This document shows, piece by piece, positions 40,451 to 52,013 of a stretch of 64,000 nucleotides of DNA. Numbering within the stretch: the stretch's first letter is position 1; the number at the start of each line of letters is the position of its first letter. Source of the stretch: an uncultured Alphaproteobacteria bacterium (GTDB lineage: Bacteria; Pseudomonadota; Alphaproteobacteria; HIMB59); contig CACNLH010000001.1 of assembly GCA_902621205.1 (NCBI GenBank), positions 62,001-126,000 of the forward strand, read 5' to 3'. Position numbers and translations under genes: made by a program. The notes below the pieces were generated by a model. That model searched no databases, was not told the origin of the DNA, and was given only the letters and a program-made list of their open reading frames with translations.

Positions 40451-41578
40451 ATGGCAAAAAAGAAGACTAATAATAAGACCATGAAAAGAAGGAATTTCCT
40501 TAAAGGTGCAGGTGCTGCAGCACTGGGCGCCGCAGCAGTTTCTTCATTTCCAGCACCAGCAATATCAGGTGGACACATGGAATGGATTGCATGTTCTGCT
40601 TTTGGTAAAGCAGGAGGTCTTGGTAAAGCAATAGATAGATTTGCAAGTTACGTTAACAATGCTTCTGATAAACTAAAAATTACTGTTTATCATGGTGGCG
40701 AATTAGTACCACCACTTGAGTCATTGGACGCAGTAAGATCTGGAGCCGCTCAAATGGCTTATGGTGCAGGTTATTATTGGACAAACATTAGTATGGCTCC
40801 ATCTTTTTCTGCAGCTTTACCTTTTGGTTTAACGGCTCAAGAACAAAATGCATGGTGTTACTATGGTGGAGGAATTGAAGCAGCAGACAAAGCTTATAAT
40901 GCTATCGGTGTAAAATTTCTTCCAATGGGTAATACTGGAAACCAGATGGGTGGTTGGTTTAATAAAGAAATTAATTCACTTGCAGACTTTGAGGGTCTAA
41001 AAATCAGAATGCCTGGTCTTGGTGGAGAGGTATTAAAATCTTTTGGCGCTAATACAGTTCTTTTGGCTGGAGCGGATGTGCTTCCATCACTTGCCTCAGG
41101 TGCGATTGATGCAACAGAATGGATTGGTCCTGCTGCTGACTTAGGTAAAGGATTACACCAAGCAGCTAAGTATTACTATAACCCAGGATGGCATGAGCCA
41201 GCAACTATCTTAGATTGTTCAATAGATATGTTTGAGTGGGAAAAACTTGATGACGCAACTAAAGAGCTAGTCACAATCGCAACTAAGGCAGTTAACATGG
41301 AAGTTCTATCTATGTTCCAAGCTGCAAACGATAGTTCGTATCAAAAACTTATTAATGAGCATGGTGTTCAAATGAGACAATTACCAGATCCAGTTATGAA
41401 TGCATTGGGTCAAAGAGCAGGAGAGGTTTGTAGCTCAATAGCAGCGGAAGACCCTGTTTCTCAGGCTCTTTTCTCACATATTGTTGAATTTAGATCATCA
41501 ATTCTGAGATGGACAAATACATCTGAAAAAGAGTACATGAGAGTAAGAAGTCTCCCATTTACTTATCCATCAGCATAA
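40451..41578 (+). CDS. TRAP transporter substrate-binding protein (DctP/TakP-like), Tat-type signal
   Basis: MKRRNFLKGAGAAALGAAAVSSFPAPAIS; YHGGELVPPLESLDAVRSGAAQMAYGAGYYW; GLKIRMPGLGGEVLKSFGA. Confidence 0.92.
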   Translation: MAKKKTNNKTMKRRNFLKGAGAAALGAAAVSSFPAPAISGGHMEWIACSAFGKAGGLGKAIDRFASYVNNASDKLKITVYHGGELVPPLESLDAVRSGAAQMAYGAGYYWTNISMAPSFSAALPFGLTAQEQNAWCYYGGGIEAADKAYNAIGVKFLPMGNTGNQMGGWFNKEINSLADFEGLKIRMPGLGGEVLKSFGANTVLLAGADVLPSLASGAIDATEWIGPAADLGKGLHQAAKYYYNPGWHEPATILDCSIDMFEWEKLDDATKELVTIATKAVNMEVLSMFQAANDSSYQKLINEHGVQMRQLPDPVMNALGQRAGEVCSSIAAEDPVSQALFSHIVEFRSSILRWTNTSEKEYMRVRSLPFTYPSA

Positions 41579-41591
41579 ATATAAAATTAAA

Positions 41592-41620
41592 ATCATCCCC
41601 GATACCTATTCGGGGATGAT
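41592..41620 (-). terminator. Terminator hairpin between convergent TRAP genes
   Basis: ATCATCCCCGA(41592-41602)/TCGGGGATGAT(41610-41620), 11-bp perfect stem; T-rich on the minus-strand 3' side (TTTTAATTTTAT). Confidence 0.75.
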
Positions 41621-41627
41621 CTATCTA

Positions 41628-43004
41628 TCAGAACATTTTATTTGGCAACCAGGTTGCTATTTCAGGATAAAAACCAACAATTAATATAGCTAATACCTGA
41701 ATTCCTATGAAGGGAATTACGCCTCTGTACATGTTTCTAGTTTTAATACTACTTGGGGCCACTCCTCTTAAAAAAAATAAAGAAAATCCAAAAGGAGGTG
41801 TTAAAAAACTAGTCTGTAAATTCAGTGAAATAAGAATACCTAACCATAAGGGGTCTGCTCCGTTTGCAATTAATATTGGACCAACTAATGGAACGATGAC
41901 AAAAATTATTTCGATATAGTCTAGGAAAAAACCTAATAGAAAAATTACTATCATTACTAAAATTAGTGCTGCGTAAAGCCCACCAGGTAGAGTTCCAAGA
42001 AAATGCTCTATCATTTCATCACCACCAAAACCACGAAACACAAGAGAAAACATTGAGGCACCAATTAAAATTACAAATACAAATGAACTAAGTTTTACAG
42101 TTCCTAAAGCTGTCTCTTTAATGTTCTTGAAATTTAATTCACCCTTTAACAGTGCAATTATCGCAGCTCCAACAGCCCCTACTGATGCAGACTCCGTGGG
42201 GGTAGCTATTCCAAATAAAATTGAGCCTAAAACTAGCACAATAAGAGTTATGGGAGGCACAACTGATTTAGCTGCTTCAATGTATATCTCAGTTCTTGAC
42301 TTGGTAGTTTCAACAGGTGGACAACTTAATGGGTTTATTCTAGCGTATATGAAAATAAAAATTATAAATAAGACTACTAACATCAATCCAGGTAGAATAG
42401 CACCAGCAAATAAATCAATTGCTGTAACCGGATCTGGGGCTAAATTACCAACTAACATCGCTGCTTCTTCATTTGCGCCCTGTAAAATTGTTGCAAGTAA
42501 AACCAAAACAATTGAGGGGGGTATTATTTGTCCTAATGTACCAGCGGCACAAATTGTGCCTGTGGCTATTTTTTGATCATAGCCAGCTTTCATCATTGAG
42601 GGTAAAGATAACATTCCCATTGTAACAACTGTTGCACCAACAATGCCTGTTGATGCAGCTAACAACATACCCACTATTACAACACCTATTCCAAGACCTC
42701 CTTTTGTGGTCCCAAAAAGTTCACCAATTGAATGTAATAGTCCGGCTGCAATTTTTGTTTTTTCTAACATTATTCCCATAAAAATGAATAGGGGCACAGC
42801 CACAAGGGGCTCATTAATCATTGTTCCAAAAATACGTTGAGGAAAAAATCCTAGCATTCTGAAATTAAATATTTCCAGAGCATCTCCTAAAAATCCAAAC
42901 AGAAGAGCTGTTCCAGCGAGTGTAAAAGCAACGGGAAAACCGAAAAGCAATAACCCCAATGTTGTTACAAACATTACAATTGCTAAAATTTCAGGACTAA
43001 TCAT
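41628..43004 (-). CDS. TRAP transporter large permease DctM-like
   Basis: 458 aa polytopic, FPVAFTLAGTALLFGFLG, GTICAAGTLGQIIPPSIVLVL. Confidence 0.94.
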   Translation of the reverse strand: MISPEILAIVMFVTTLGLLLFGFPVAFTLAGTALLFGFLGDALEIFNFRMLGFFPQRIFGTMINEPLVAVPLFIFMGIMLEKTKIAAGLLHSIGELFGTTKGGLGIGVVIVGMLLAASTGIVGATVVTMGMLSLPSMMKAGYDQKIATGTICAAGTLGQIIPPSIVLVLLATILQGANEEAAMLVGNLAPDPVTAIDLFAGAILPGLMLVVLFIIFIFIYARINPLSCPPVETTKSRTEIYIEAAKSVVPPITLIVLVLGSILFGIATPTESASVGAVGAAIIALLKGELNFKNIKETALGTVKLSSFVFVILIGASMFSLVFRGFGGDEMIEHFLGTLPGGLYAALILVMIVIFLLGFFLDYIEIIFVIVPLVGPILIANGADPLWLGILISLNLQTSFLTPPFGFSLFFLRGVAPSSIKTRNMYRGVIPFIGIQVLAILIVGFYPEIATWLPNKMF

Positions 43005-43528
43005 GATTTATTATCAGACAAATGATAGTTTGAAAGTGTTAGTATTGATTTAATTACATTAGAGACTAATTGAAGAAATAAAACTAAACAAAACCATAGT
43101 ATTGCACTTTTTAAAATATATAAAGCAGGCATACCGCCCGCTTCTCTAGAAACCTCCCCCATTAAAAAAGATCTATATACAAAGGGATAGCTGTAATTCC
43201 AAATAATATATAAAAAAGGTAAAAGTAAAAAAATATTTCCAAATAGATCAACAGTGGCTTTATATTTTTTTGATGCCTCTCGGTAAAAGACATCTATTCT
43301 GACATGTTCATTAGCTAAATAAGTAAAACCAGCACCCAACATAAAAACAAAACTATGAAGCCAAACATAAACTTCTTGCATCCATATAAATCCAATATTG
43401 AACCCATATCTTAAGACGACAACAGTGAATACAACTATGACCATAGAGAAAACAAAAAAAGCACATAGATATCCTATGATTGTATTAAATCGATCAATAA
43501 ATTTGGATAATTGTGCCAAAGCAGACAT
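43001..43528 (-). CDS. TRAP transporter small permease DctQ-like
   Basis: 175 aa, 4 TM, WMQEVYVWLHSFVFMLGAGFTYLANEHVRIDVFY. Confidence 0.93.
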   Translation of the reverse strand: MSALAQLSKFIDRFNTIIGYLCAFFVFSMVIVVFTVVVLRYGFNIGFIWMQEVYVWLHSFVFMLGAGFTYLANEHVRIDVFYREASKKYKATVDLFGNIFLLLPFLYIIWNYSYPFVYRSFLMGEVSREAGGMPALYILKSAILWFCLVLFLQLVSNVIKSILTLSNYHLSDNKS

Positions 43529-43578
43529 AGCAGCAGATTATATATAGACAATAAACATATTAAAGAGAGTATATTGAT

Positions 43579-43662
43579 AGGTCGTGGTGCCAACTTTATA
43601 TGAATAAAGCTTTCTCATGCGGGGTGAGATTCGGCACATTTAAACAAAAATGTTCACGACCT
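43579..43662. ncRNA. Candidate structured RNA element, class unassigned
   Basis: Nested helices AGGTCGTG/CACGACCT (8 bp), GTGCC/GGCAC (5 bp), hairpins CTTTAT-ATGA-ATAAAG and TCTCA-N7-TGAGA, plus ATTT/AAAT hairpin, in intergenic DNA. Confidence 0.55.
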
Positions 43663-43825
43663 GATTGGATTTTAATTGAATATAGGGCATTTTCAGAACC
43701 TTAATTTCAATGAAAAAGTAATTTGATTAACATTTTTTCCACAGCCTTAATTTATTCATGTAACGCATGAATTAATAAAATAATAGTTTTTTACTATAAG
43801 ACATTTTTAAATATATTGCCTTTCT

Positions 43826-44191
43826 ATGGCTCCGATATCACCCCATTTGCAAATATATAGGCCTTTTTTGACAATGGTATTTTCTATCTCCAGCAGGATA
43901 GGAGTAATTGCATTTGCATTTTCTTTACCTTTTTTTGCAATTTGGTTAGGAAGCTTAAATTTTCTCCCTCAACTTAATCAAGTATTAACATTGTTGATAA
44001 ACTTGCTACCTATAAAGCTAATATTTGTCTTTTGGTTTTTTATCTTTAATCATCATTTGTTAAACGGTTTTAAATATTTCTTATGGTCATTTTCAATTGG
44101 AATGGATCTTAAAAATGTCTACTTAGTGACATATCTTATTCTAGTAGTAAATATTATAATGACTTTGTTTTTTACTTGGATGATATTTTAA
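43826..44191 (+). CDS. sdhC: Succinate dehydrogenase cytochrome b556 subunit
   Basis: PISPHLQIYRPFLTMVFSISSRIG; NHHLLNGFKYFLW; operon position. Confidence 0.9.
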   Translation: MAPISPHLQIYRPFLTMVFSISSRIGVIAFAFSLPFFAIWLGSLNFLPQLNQVLTLLINLLPIKLIFVFWFFIFNHHLLNGFKYFLWSFSIGMDLKNVYLVTYLILVVNIIMTLFFTWMIF

Positions 44192-44502
44192 TGAAAGCTT
44201 CTCAAAAGTGGAAAATAGAAAGAATTTTATATCTAGCGGTAATTCCTATTAGTTATTGGTTTATTTTATTTTTTTTAAATTCTTACTCCGATGTAAATTC
44301 TCTCAATATCTCATTATCTACTAAAACTAATAAAATTTTATTATTAATTTTTTTTATCATATCAATGCTCCATATTAGAATTCAACTGTGCAAAGTTTAT
44401 GAGGATTATTTTCAATTAAATAAAATGAAACTTTATTCTTTAATAACAGACGGAATTATTGGTATTTCCTTTCTCTTCTTTTTACCGGTGTTATTTATTT
44501 AA
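44191..44502 (+). CDS. sdhD: Succinate dehydrogenase membrane anchor subunit
   Basis: [15 protein letters not shown]; between sdhC and sdhA; TAATG-coupled start at 44191. Confidence 0.82.
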   Translation: MKASQKWKIERILYLAVIPISYWFILFFLNSYSDVNSLNISLSTKTNKILLLIFFIISMLHIRIQLCKVYEDYFQLNKMKLYSLITDGIIGISFLFFLPVLFI

Positions 44503-44503
44503 T

Positions 44504-46282
44504 ATGAATTATACAGATCATAAATTAGATGTAGTTGTATTAGGTGCTGGTGGAGCGGGCTTGAGAGCAGCTTTGGGGTGCTCTGAACAAGGCCTTAAAA
44601 CTGCATGTGTCTCAAAAGTTTACCCTACAAGAAGTCATACTGTTGCGGCTCAAGGTGGAATTGGAGCTGCCTTAGCTAATATGGGCGAAGACAGTTGGCA
44701 GTGGCATATGTTTGACACTGTAAAAGGCTCAGACTGGCTGGGTGATCAAGACAGTATTGAATATTTATGCTCAAATGCAGTCGACTCAATTGTTGAGCTT
44801 GAACATTATGGTATGCCATTTTCAAGAACAGATGATGGTAAGATTTATCAAAGACCTTTTGGTGGCCATATGACAAAAAATGGTAAAGGCGAGCCAGCAA
44901 GCCGAGCCTGCGCTGCAGCTGACAGGACCGGCCATGCATTACTCCATACTCTGTATCAACAAAGCCTCAAAAATAACGTTGATTTTTATAATGAATATTT
45001 CGCTATAGACTTACTAAAAGATGATAATGATACAATTTGTGGTATTTTAGCAATTAGTATAGAGGACGGATCATTGCATCGTTTTATTGCAAAAATGACT
45101 ATTCTCGCAACTGGGGGTTATGGAAGAATTTTTCAATCCTCAACAAGTGCCCATATTTGCACTGGTGATGGAGCAGGCATAGCGTTAAGAGCCGGTCTTC
45201 CTCTATCTGATATGGAGTTTATTCAATTTCATCCAACAGGAATATATGGTGTGGGTGTTTTAATTTCAGAAGCAGCTAGAGGTGAAGGAGGCATTCTTAA
45301 GAACAACGAAGGCACAAGGTTTATGTTAGAATATGCCCCGAATGCAAAAGATCTTGCTGCTAGAGATGTTATATCAAGATTCATAAGCAAAGAGATTAGC
45401 GCAGGTAGAGGGTGTGGACCTAACAAAGATTATATAAATCTCCATTTGGAACATCTTGATGCTGATATGCTTGCAAAAAGATTACCTGGTATTTCTGAGT
45501 CAGTTAAAGCCTTTTGTGGAAGAGATATTTCAAAAGAGCCAATCCCAGTAATTCCAACTGTTCATTATTGTATGGGTGGAATTCCTACAAACTTTAAAGC
45601 AGAGGTTTTGAAACCAAATGACTCTAATACAGAAGAAGTCTGTGAGGGACTAATGGCTATCGGAGAAGCTGCATGCGCTTCAGTTCATGGAGCTAATCGA
45701 CTTGGAACAAATGCTTTAGCTGAGCTCGTAGTTTTTGGAAGGGGCGCAGCAATTCAGGCTGGCCAAGTTATTGATACGAAAGAGTCATTGAGAACCCCAT
45801 CTGTGTCGCAAACAAATTCTATCATAGAGAGATTAGAATCCATTAAAAGTAACAAAGGTGATGTTTCAGTAGGTGAGCTAAGAGAGAGGATGCAAAAGAC
45901 TGTTCAAAAAAGATTTGGTGTTTACAGAGAAAGCGAAACTTTGAAATTAGGCAATGATGAATTAGCCTCAATGTCACAAGATTTAAAACATATTAAAGTC
46001 AAAGATCAGTCAGATGTTTTTAATACAGATTTAGTTGAAGCTTTAGAACTACATAATTTAATGCTAGTTGCTGGAAGTGTTGGTGTTTCTGCAGAGCAAA
46101 GAACTGAAAGTAGAGGAGCTCACGCTAGAGAGGACTTTCCAGACAGAGATGATGAAAATTGGTTAAAACACACTCTTTTTTGGGGTGATGTTACTGATTA
46201 TAAAGTCACCCATAGACCAGTGAGAATGACTACACTGAGTAATCAAATCTCTGTCATCCAACCACAAGTAAGGGTTTATTAA
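44504..46282 (+). CDS. sdhA: Succinate dehydrogenase flavoprotein subunit
   Basis: [53 protein letters not shown]; start at internal ATG 44504. Confidence 0.98.
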   Translation: MNYTDHKLDVVVLGAGGAGLRAALGCSEQGLKTACVSKVYPTRSHTVAAQGGIGAALANMGEDSWQWHMFDTVKGSDWLGDQDSIEYLCSNAVDSIVELEHYGMPFSRTDDGKIYQRPFGGHMTKNGKGEPASRACAAADRTGHALLHTLYQQSLKNNVDFYNEYFAIDLLKDDNDTICGILAISIEDGSLHRFIAKMTILATGGYGRIFQSSTSAHICTGDGAGIALRAGLPLSDMEFIQFHPTGIYGVGVLISEAARGEGGILKNNEGTRFMLEYAPNAKDLAARDVISRFISKEISAGRGCGPNKDYINLHLEHLDADMLAKRLPGISESVKAFCGRDISKEPIPVIPTVHYCMGGIPTNFKAEVLKPNDSNTEEVCEGLMAIGEAACASVHGANRLGTNALAELVVFGRGAAIQAGQVIDTKESLRTPSVSQTNSIIERLESIKSNKGDVSVGELRERMQKTVQKRFGVYRESETLKLGNDELASMSQDLKHIKVKDQSDVFNTDLVEALELHNLMLVAGSVGVSAEQRTESRGAHAREDFPDRDDENWLKHTLFWGDVTDYKVTHRPVRMTTLSNQISVIQPQVRVY

Positions 46283-47086
46283 ATGGTACAACTTACTCTC
46301 CCAAAAAACTCAGTTCCAGTTAAAGGAAAATCTTATTCCAATGTCGATCTCATTGACGAGCAATCTCAACAAAATCATGATATCCGAATTATAAATGTTT
46401 ATAGGTGGTCTGGTGATGAAAATACCCCTCCTCAAATCGATCGATTTGAAATTGATGTAGCTAAAGCAGGAACAATGGTTCTAGATATATTAAATAAAAT
46501 TAAAGCTGAAGTTGATCCAAGTTTAACTTTTAGAAAATCTTGTAGAGAAGGTGTTTGTGGATCATGTGCAATGAACATAGATGGAGTAAATACACTTGCA
46601 TGTCAAAAACATATAGAAGAGTGTTCGGATGAAATAAATATTTATCCTCTTCCTCATATGAAGGTTTTAAAAGACCTAGTGGTTGATTTAAAAAAAGCAT
46701 TTGAACAATTTAAATCTATAAAACCATGGTTAAATAAAAAGTCCCCAAATAATAAACGTGAAAACTTACAGTCAGTCGAAGAGAGAGATAAGTTAGATGG
46801 TAAATGGGAATGTGTTATGTGTTTCTCATGTAGCACTTCTTGTCCTAGTTATTGGTGGAACGAGGATAAATATTTAGGACCAGCTGTATTGCTTCAAGCA
46901 AATCGCTGGATACAAGATAGTAGAGATGAAGAAAAAAAAGAAAGGTTGAATGAATTAGATGATAGTTTTAAACTATATAGATGTCATTCGATTATGAATT
47001 GCACGAACTCTTGTCCGAAAGGATTAAATCCAGCTAAAGCGATAGCTGAAATAAAACATGAAATATCCAAAATGGATAATAAGTGA
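46283..47086 (+). CDS. sdhB: Succinate dehydrogenase iron-sulfur subunit
   Basis: [55 protein letters not shown]. Confidence 0.98.
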   Translation: MVQLTLPKNSVPVKGKSYSNVDLIDEQSQQNHDIRIINVYRWSGDENTPPQIDRFEIDVAKAGTMVLDILNKIKAEVDPSLTFRKSCREGVCGSCAMNIDGVNTLACQKHIEECSDEINIYPLPHMKVLKDLVVDLKKAFEQFKSIKPWLNKKSPNNKRENLQSVEERDKLDGKWECVMCFSCSTSCPSYWWNEDKYLGPAVLLQANRWIQDSRDEEKKERLNELDDSFKLYRCHSIMNCTNSCPKGLNPAKAIAEIKHEISKMDNK

Positions 47087-48027
47087 ATAAAATATCATTA
47101 ATTGGTGCCGGAAATATTGGAGGCACACTCGCACATTTATTAGCTTTAAAAAAACTCGGTAATATAACACTTATTGATGTTGTCACCGGGATGCCTCAAG
47201 GAAAAGCTTTAGATCTTAGTCAATCATCAGCAGTCGAAGGTTTCACAGGGTCAATAGAGGGTACCAATGATTTTTCAAAAATGAAGGAATCTGACGTTAT
47301 CATCATAACTGCTGGCTTACCCCGTAAACCTGGAATGAGTAGAGATGATTTACTTGAGATCAATGGAAAAATAATAAAAAAAATTGCACTAGATATAAAA
47401 AAATATGCTCCTAAAGCATTTGTTATTTGTATTACAAACCCACTAGATGCGATGGTATACGTTCTCCAGAAATATTCCAAACTACCCAAAAACATGTGTG
47501 TAGGCATGGCGGGAGTATTGGACTCCTCCCGAATGAAATACTTCTTATCTGATGCTTTGAAGGTATCCGTGAATGATGTTGAAACATTTGTATTAGGAGG
47601 TCATGGAGATGACATGGTGCCTCTAATTAATTACACAACAATAGGAGGTGTCCCTTTAATAGATTTTATAAAGCTTAAAAAATTCCCTTATTCAAAAATT
47701 GAAAAAATAGTCGATCGAACAAGAATGGGCGGTGGTGAAATCGTGAAGTTATTAAAAAATGGATCAGCTTTCTACGCACCTGCTAGTTCGGCAATTCAGA
47801 TGGCAGAGGCTTTTTTATTAAATCAAAAAAAACTTTTACCTTGTGCTGCTTATATCAATGGCCAATATGGCCTTAAAAATATGTATATGGGAGTTCCTAC
47901 AATTATTGGAAATAAAGGAATTGAAAAAATAATTGAGGTAAAACTTACAGCTAAAGAGAAATTAATGTTAAAAAAATCTGTCAAATCTGTTCAGGGTTTA
48001 GTATCAGCTGTTGATAAGCTTTTATGA
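47083..48027 (+). CDS. mdh: Malate dehydrogenase
   Basis: [41 protein letters not shown]. Confidence 0.97.
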   Translation: MNKISLIGAGNIGGTLAHLLALKKLGNITLIDVVTGMPQGKALDLSQSSAVEGFTGSIEGTNDFSKMKESDVIIITAGLPRKPGMSRDDLLEINGKIIKKIALDIKKYAPKAFVICITNPLDAMVYVLQKYSKLPKNMCVGMAGVLDSSRMKYFLSDALKVSVNDVETFVLGGHGDDMVPLINYTTIGGVPLIDFIKLKKFPYSKIEKIVDRTRMGGGEIVKLLKNGSAFYAPASSAIQMAEAFLLNQKKLLPCAAYINGQYGLKNMYMGVPTIIGNKGIEKIIEVKLTAKEKLMLKKSVKSVQGLVSAVDKLL

Positions 48028-48078
48028 TTAAAAATCAAATGACATCTTTATTAGATAGGCGTATACATAAACCTATTA

Positions 48079-50928
48079 ATGAGATCTTATAATTCATTTC
48101 TCACAACTAATAATGCCTCTCAAGTAATAGCGATATATAGAGATTTTATTAAAGACCCAAGTCTTGTTGACAAGAGCTGGCATGAATTCTTTAAAGCTCT
48201 CGCTCCTGAGGAAATCTCTATTCTAGCTGACTATCAAAAAATAAATTGGTCACAGACCTCAAGAGACATTGATTTTAATCAGATTTCCCTTGATCAGGCA
48301 ATTACTGACTCTCTTCGACTTGTAATGATGATAAGAGCTTACAGAGAGATAGGGCACCTTATAGCTGATCTTGACCCTTTAGGTTTAATGGCAAAGAACA
48401 ATCCATCAGGTTTAGATCCCGAGTATTACGGTTTTCAAAAAAAAGATTATGATCGAAAAATTATTCTATTTGGATATTTAGGATTTCAGAAAGCTACTGT
48501 ACGTGAAGTTTTTGAAAAACTTCAAAGCATCTATTCTGGCACCTTGGCAATTGAATACAAACATATTCAGTCTGCCGAAGAATACAAATGGCTGAAGGAT
48601 AGAATAGAAGAAAAAAAAGATATGCAATTAACCCCTAAGGGTAAAAGGACAATCTTGGAGAGATTAATTACAGCAGAATATTTTGAAAAGTTTCTAGATA
48701 CAAAGTACAGAGGTACCAAAAGATTTGGACTTGAAGGAGCTGAGTCTACAATACCAGCGCTTGAACAGATTTTAAAAAGATCCTCAGAATATGGTGTAGA
48801 AGATTTTTCCTTTGCATGCGCCCACAGAGGAAGACTAAATATATTAGCTAACATAGTAAAAAAACCTCATGTTCAAATTTTTGGAGAATTTATCCATGGA
48901 GGCGAGAATGCCCTCAGTGACCAGGGGTCTGGTGATGTTAAATATCATTTAGGTGCAAGCTCTGATAGAAGTTTTGCAGGTAAGATTATTCATGTGAGTA
49001 TGGCAGCTAATCCCTCTCACTTAGAAGCGGTAAATCCAGTTGTAGCCGGCAAAATAAGAGCTAAACAAACAATCATTCAAGACAAAAATAATACAAAAGT
49101 TTCAGGTCTACTAATTCATGGAGACGCAGCAATTGCTGGACAAGGTATTGTTGCTGAAACCTTTACTATGTCACAATTAAACGGCTACAGAATTGGCGGA
49201 CTAATTCACTTTATTATTAATAATCAAATTGGATTTACAACTAGTCCTCAATATAGCCGATCTGCGCCTTACTCTTCAGAGATAGGAAAAATTGTTCAAT
49301 CCCCAATATTTCATGTAAATGGAGATGACCCAGAGGCTGTTGTTTTAGCCTCAAGAGCTGCAACAGAATTTAGAAACACATTCAAAAAAGATACACTTGT
49401 CGATATGTTTTGTTACAGAAAACATGGACATAACGAGGGTGACGAGCCCTCTTTCACTCAACCATTGATGTATCAAACTATAAAAAAGAAAAAAACAGTT
49501 GCCAGTATTTATGCAGATAAACTTATAAGCCAAGAAGTAGTAAATACAAAACAGGTAGACTTCATCAAAGATAGAATATGGTCTGATCTCGAGAAGAAAT
49601 TTGAAAAAGCAAAAAACTATAAATTAAAAACAAAATCTTGGATGGGTGGACAATGGAGTGGATTAAGTCTTGCACCAAAAGATCCACTTAGAAGAGGTAG
49701 AACAGCTGAGTCAGAAAAATCCTTAAAGGAAATTGGCACAAAAATTTCACAAACACCTAAAGGATTTAATCTTCATCCGAAATTAGAAAAATTTAATAAA
49801 TCTCGATTAACTTCAATAAAATCAGGAAAGAATATTGACTGGTCTTTTGCTGAGGCTTTAGCATTTGGAGCATTGTTAAAGGAAGGGTATAGAGTGAGAC
49901 TTGCAGGTCAAGATTCTGGAAGGGGAACTTTCAGTCAGAGACACTCAGTTTTTTATGATCAAAAATCAGAAGAGAGATATATTCCACTCAATCACATTGC
50001 TAAAAATCAAAAACAGTTTGAAGTAATTGATAGTTTTCTCTCTGAATTAGGTGTCCTAGGTTTTGAATATGGGTACTCATTAGCAGACCCAAATACTTTG
50101 GTTTTATGGGAGGCCCAATTTGGAGATTTTGCTAATGGTGCCCAAATTATTATTGACCAGTTTATTGCTTCAAGTGAGAGAAAATGGATGCAAATGAGTG
50201 GATTAGTCATGTTATTACCTCATGGTCATGAGGGTATGGGTCCTGAACACTCCAGTGCAAGAATTGAAAGATTTCTTCAAATGGCAGCAGAAGATAACGT
50301 TCAGATTGTAAACTGCACCACTCCTGCGAGCTACTTTCATGCTTTGAGAAGGCAAATACATAGAAATTTTAGAAAACCACTAATAGTATTTACTCCTAAA
50401 TCCACACTGCGCCACCCAAATAATGTATCATCTATAAGTGAATTTACTGGACGCTCATCTTTTCATCGCCTTATTGAAGATGAAATCAAAAACCCAAAAA
50501 GGATAATTTTTTGCTCTGGAAAAATATTTTATGAATTAGATGATTTTAGAACAAAGAATAATATTAAAGATGTAAAAATAGTTCGTATTGAGCAAATTTA
50601 TCCATTTCCATTTGATGCCATAGGAGATGTTATATTAAAACATAAAGAAAGTGAGATTTTATGGGTTCAAGAGGAGCCAAAAAATATGGGAGCATGGAGT
50701 TTTGTTAAAAGTCGTATTAGACATGTTTTAGTAAAAAATAACTTAACCAAAAAAGTTCATTATGTTGGAAGACGCCCTGCAGCAGCTCCTGCTACAGGTA
50801 TATCAAAAAGACATAATACTAATCAGCAATTAATCAAAGAATTAGCTCTTAAATCATCACTAAAACGTGTTATAAAAGAAAGAAGTGGTGTCAGTTTTAT
50901 GAAATTTAAAAACTTACCTAAAGAGTAA
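48079..50928 (+). CDS. sucA: 2-oxoglutarate dehydrogenase E1 component
   Basis: 949 aa; [66 protein letters not shown]. Confidence 0.97.
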   Translation: MRSYNSFLTTNNASQVIAIYRDFIKDPSLVDKSWHEFFKALAPEEISILADYQKINWSQTSRDIDFNQISLDQAITDSLRLVMMIRAYREIGHLIADLDPLGLMAKNNPSGLDPEYYGFQKKDYDRKIILFGYLGFQKATVREVFEKLQSIYSGTLAIEYKHIQSAEEYKWLKDRIEEKKDMQLTPKGKRTILERLITAEYFEKFLDTKYRGTKRFGLEGAESTIPALEQILKRSSEYGVEDFSFACAHRGRLNILANIVKKPHVQIFGEFIHGGENALSDQGSGDVKYHLGASSDRSFAGKIIHVSMAANPSHLEAVNPVVAGKIRAKQTIIQDKNNTKVSGLLIHGDAAIAGQGIVAETFTMSQLNGYRIGGLIHFIINNQIGFTTSPQYSRSAPYSSEIGKIVQSPIFHVNGDDPEAVVLASRAATEFRNTFKKDTLVDMFCYRKHGHNEGDEPSFTQPLMYQTIKKKKTVASIYADKLISQEVVNTKQVDFIKDRIWSDLEKKFEKAKNYKLKTKSWMGGQWSGLSLAPKDPLRRGRTAESEKSLKEIGTKISQTPKGFNLHPKLEKFNKSRLTSIKSGKNIDWSFAEALAFGALLKEGYRVRLAGQDSGRGTFSQRHSVFYDQKSEERYIPLNHIAKNQKQFEVIDSFLSELGVLGFEYGYSLADPNTLVLWEAQFGDFANGAQIIIDQFIASSERKWMQMSGLVMLLPHGHEGMGPEHSSARIERFLQMAAEDNVQIVNCTTPASYFHALRRQIHRNFRKPLIVFTPKSTLRHPNNVSSISEFTGRSSFHRLIEDEIKNPKRIIFCSGKIFYELDDFRTKNNIKDVKIVRIEQIYPFPFDAIGDVILKHKESEILWVQEEPKNMGAWSFVKSRIRHVLVKNNLTKKVHYVGRRPAAAPATGISKRHNTNQQLIKELALKSSLKRVIKERSGVSFMKFKNLPKE

Positions 50929-52013
50929 TGAAAAACATAACAGTACCTGAACTTGGAGAGTCGATCATTGAAGGCACGCTTACATCTTGGTTGGTCAAAG
51001 AGGGAGATAGCTTTGAGTCTGGCGACAATTTAGCTGAAATTGAAACAGAGAAAATCACAATTGAAATTCCTGCTCAAACCTCTGGAAAATTAACAAAGAT
51101 AATAACCCCAGAGGGATCTACTGTGAATGTTGGTCAATCTATTGCTGAAATATCAGAAAATATGACTACTGAACAAAAGCCCAAACCAGAGACAAGTCAA
51201 ATCAAAGAAATAAATGAAGAAAAACAAACAATTGACCCATCCAATGTCTCTAAAGTTAGCGAAAATCAAACAAAAACTCTAGCTAAGGTAGTTGATCTCC
51301 CAAACTTCGACAAAGACGACTCTACGTTAGATGAAAAAACTATCCCAATGTCAAAGTTAAGGCAAACAATTGCCAGAAGGTTAAAAGAAGCTCAAAATAC
51401 AGCTGCCATTCTCACAACATTTAACGAAGTCGATATGTCAGCAATTATGTCTCTTAGAAAAAAAGAACAAACAAGTTTTCAAAAAAAATATGGTGTGAAA
51501 CTTGGCATTATGTCTTTTTTTGTTAAAGCCTGCACAGAAGTTTTAAAAGAAATACCAGAGATTAATTCAGAAATTCACGAAGATAAAATAATTTATAAAA
51601 ACTACTTTGATATAGGTATTGCAATTGGATCTGAAAAAGGGCTTGTTGTTCCAATAATTAGAAATGCTGGAGATTTATCAAATGCAGACATTGAAAAGTA
51701 TATTATTGAATTATCTGAGAAAGCAAATTCAAATAAACTTTCTATGAGTGATTTATCAGGAGGAACATTCTCAATTACAAATGGAGGAATATATGGTTCT
51801 ATGATGAGCACCCCGATTATCAACCCACCTCAAAGTGCTATATTGGGTATGCACTCAATAATTGATAGACCTATCGCTGTAAAAAAGAAGATTGTTATAA
51901 AACCAATGATGTATATTGCATTAAGTTATGACCACAGATTGATAGACGGTAAACAAGCGGTAACTTTTTTAGTTAGACTGAAAGAGTTGTTAGAAAATCC
52001 AAAAATTATTTAA
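50928..52013 (+). CDS. sucB: 2-oxoglutarate dehydrogenase E2 (dihydrolipoamide succinyltransferase)
   Basis: Lipoyl domain [13 protein letters not shown]...[12 protein letters not shown]; catalytic SYDHRLIDG; no visible subunit-binding domain. Confidence 0.95.
   Translation: MKNITVPELGESIIEGTLTSWLVKEGDSFESGDNLAEIETEKITIEIPAQTSGKLTKIITPEGSTVNVGQSIAEISENMTTEQKPKPETSQIKEINEEKQTIDPSNVSKVSENQTKTLAKVVDLPNFDKDDSTLDEKTIPMSKLRQTIARRLKEAQNTAAILTTFNEVDMSAIMSLRKKEQTSFQKKYGVKLGIMSFFVKACTEVLKEIPEINSEIHEDKIIYKNYFDIGIAIGSEKGLVVPIIRNAGDLSNADIEKYIIELSEKANSNKLSMSDLSGGTFSITNGGIYGSMMSTPIINPPQSAILGMHSIIDRPIAVKKKIVIKPMMYIALSYDHRLIDGKQAVTFLVRLKELLENPKII

Noticed and set aside
42121-42576. 151-aa plus-strand ORF opposite the DctM-like gene
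   Set aside because: Antisense shadow of a long TRAP permease ORF; composition not protein-like
44676-44939. Antisense ORF inside sdhA
   Set aside because: sdhA is unambiguous; antisense ORF has no support
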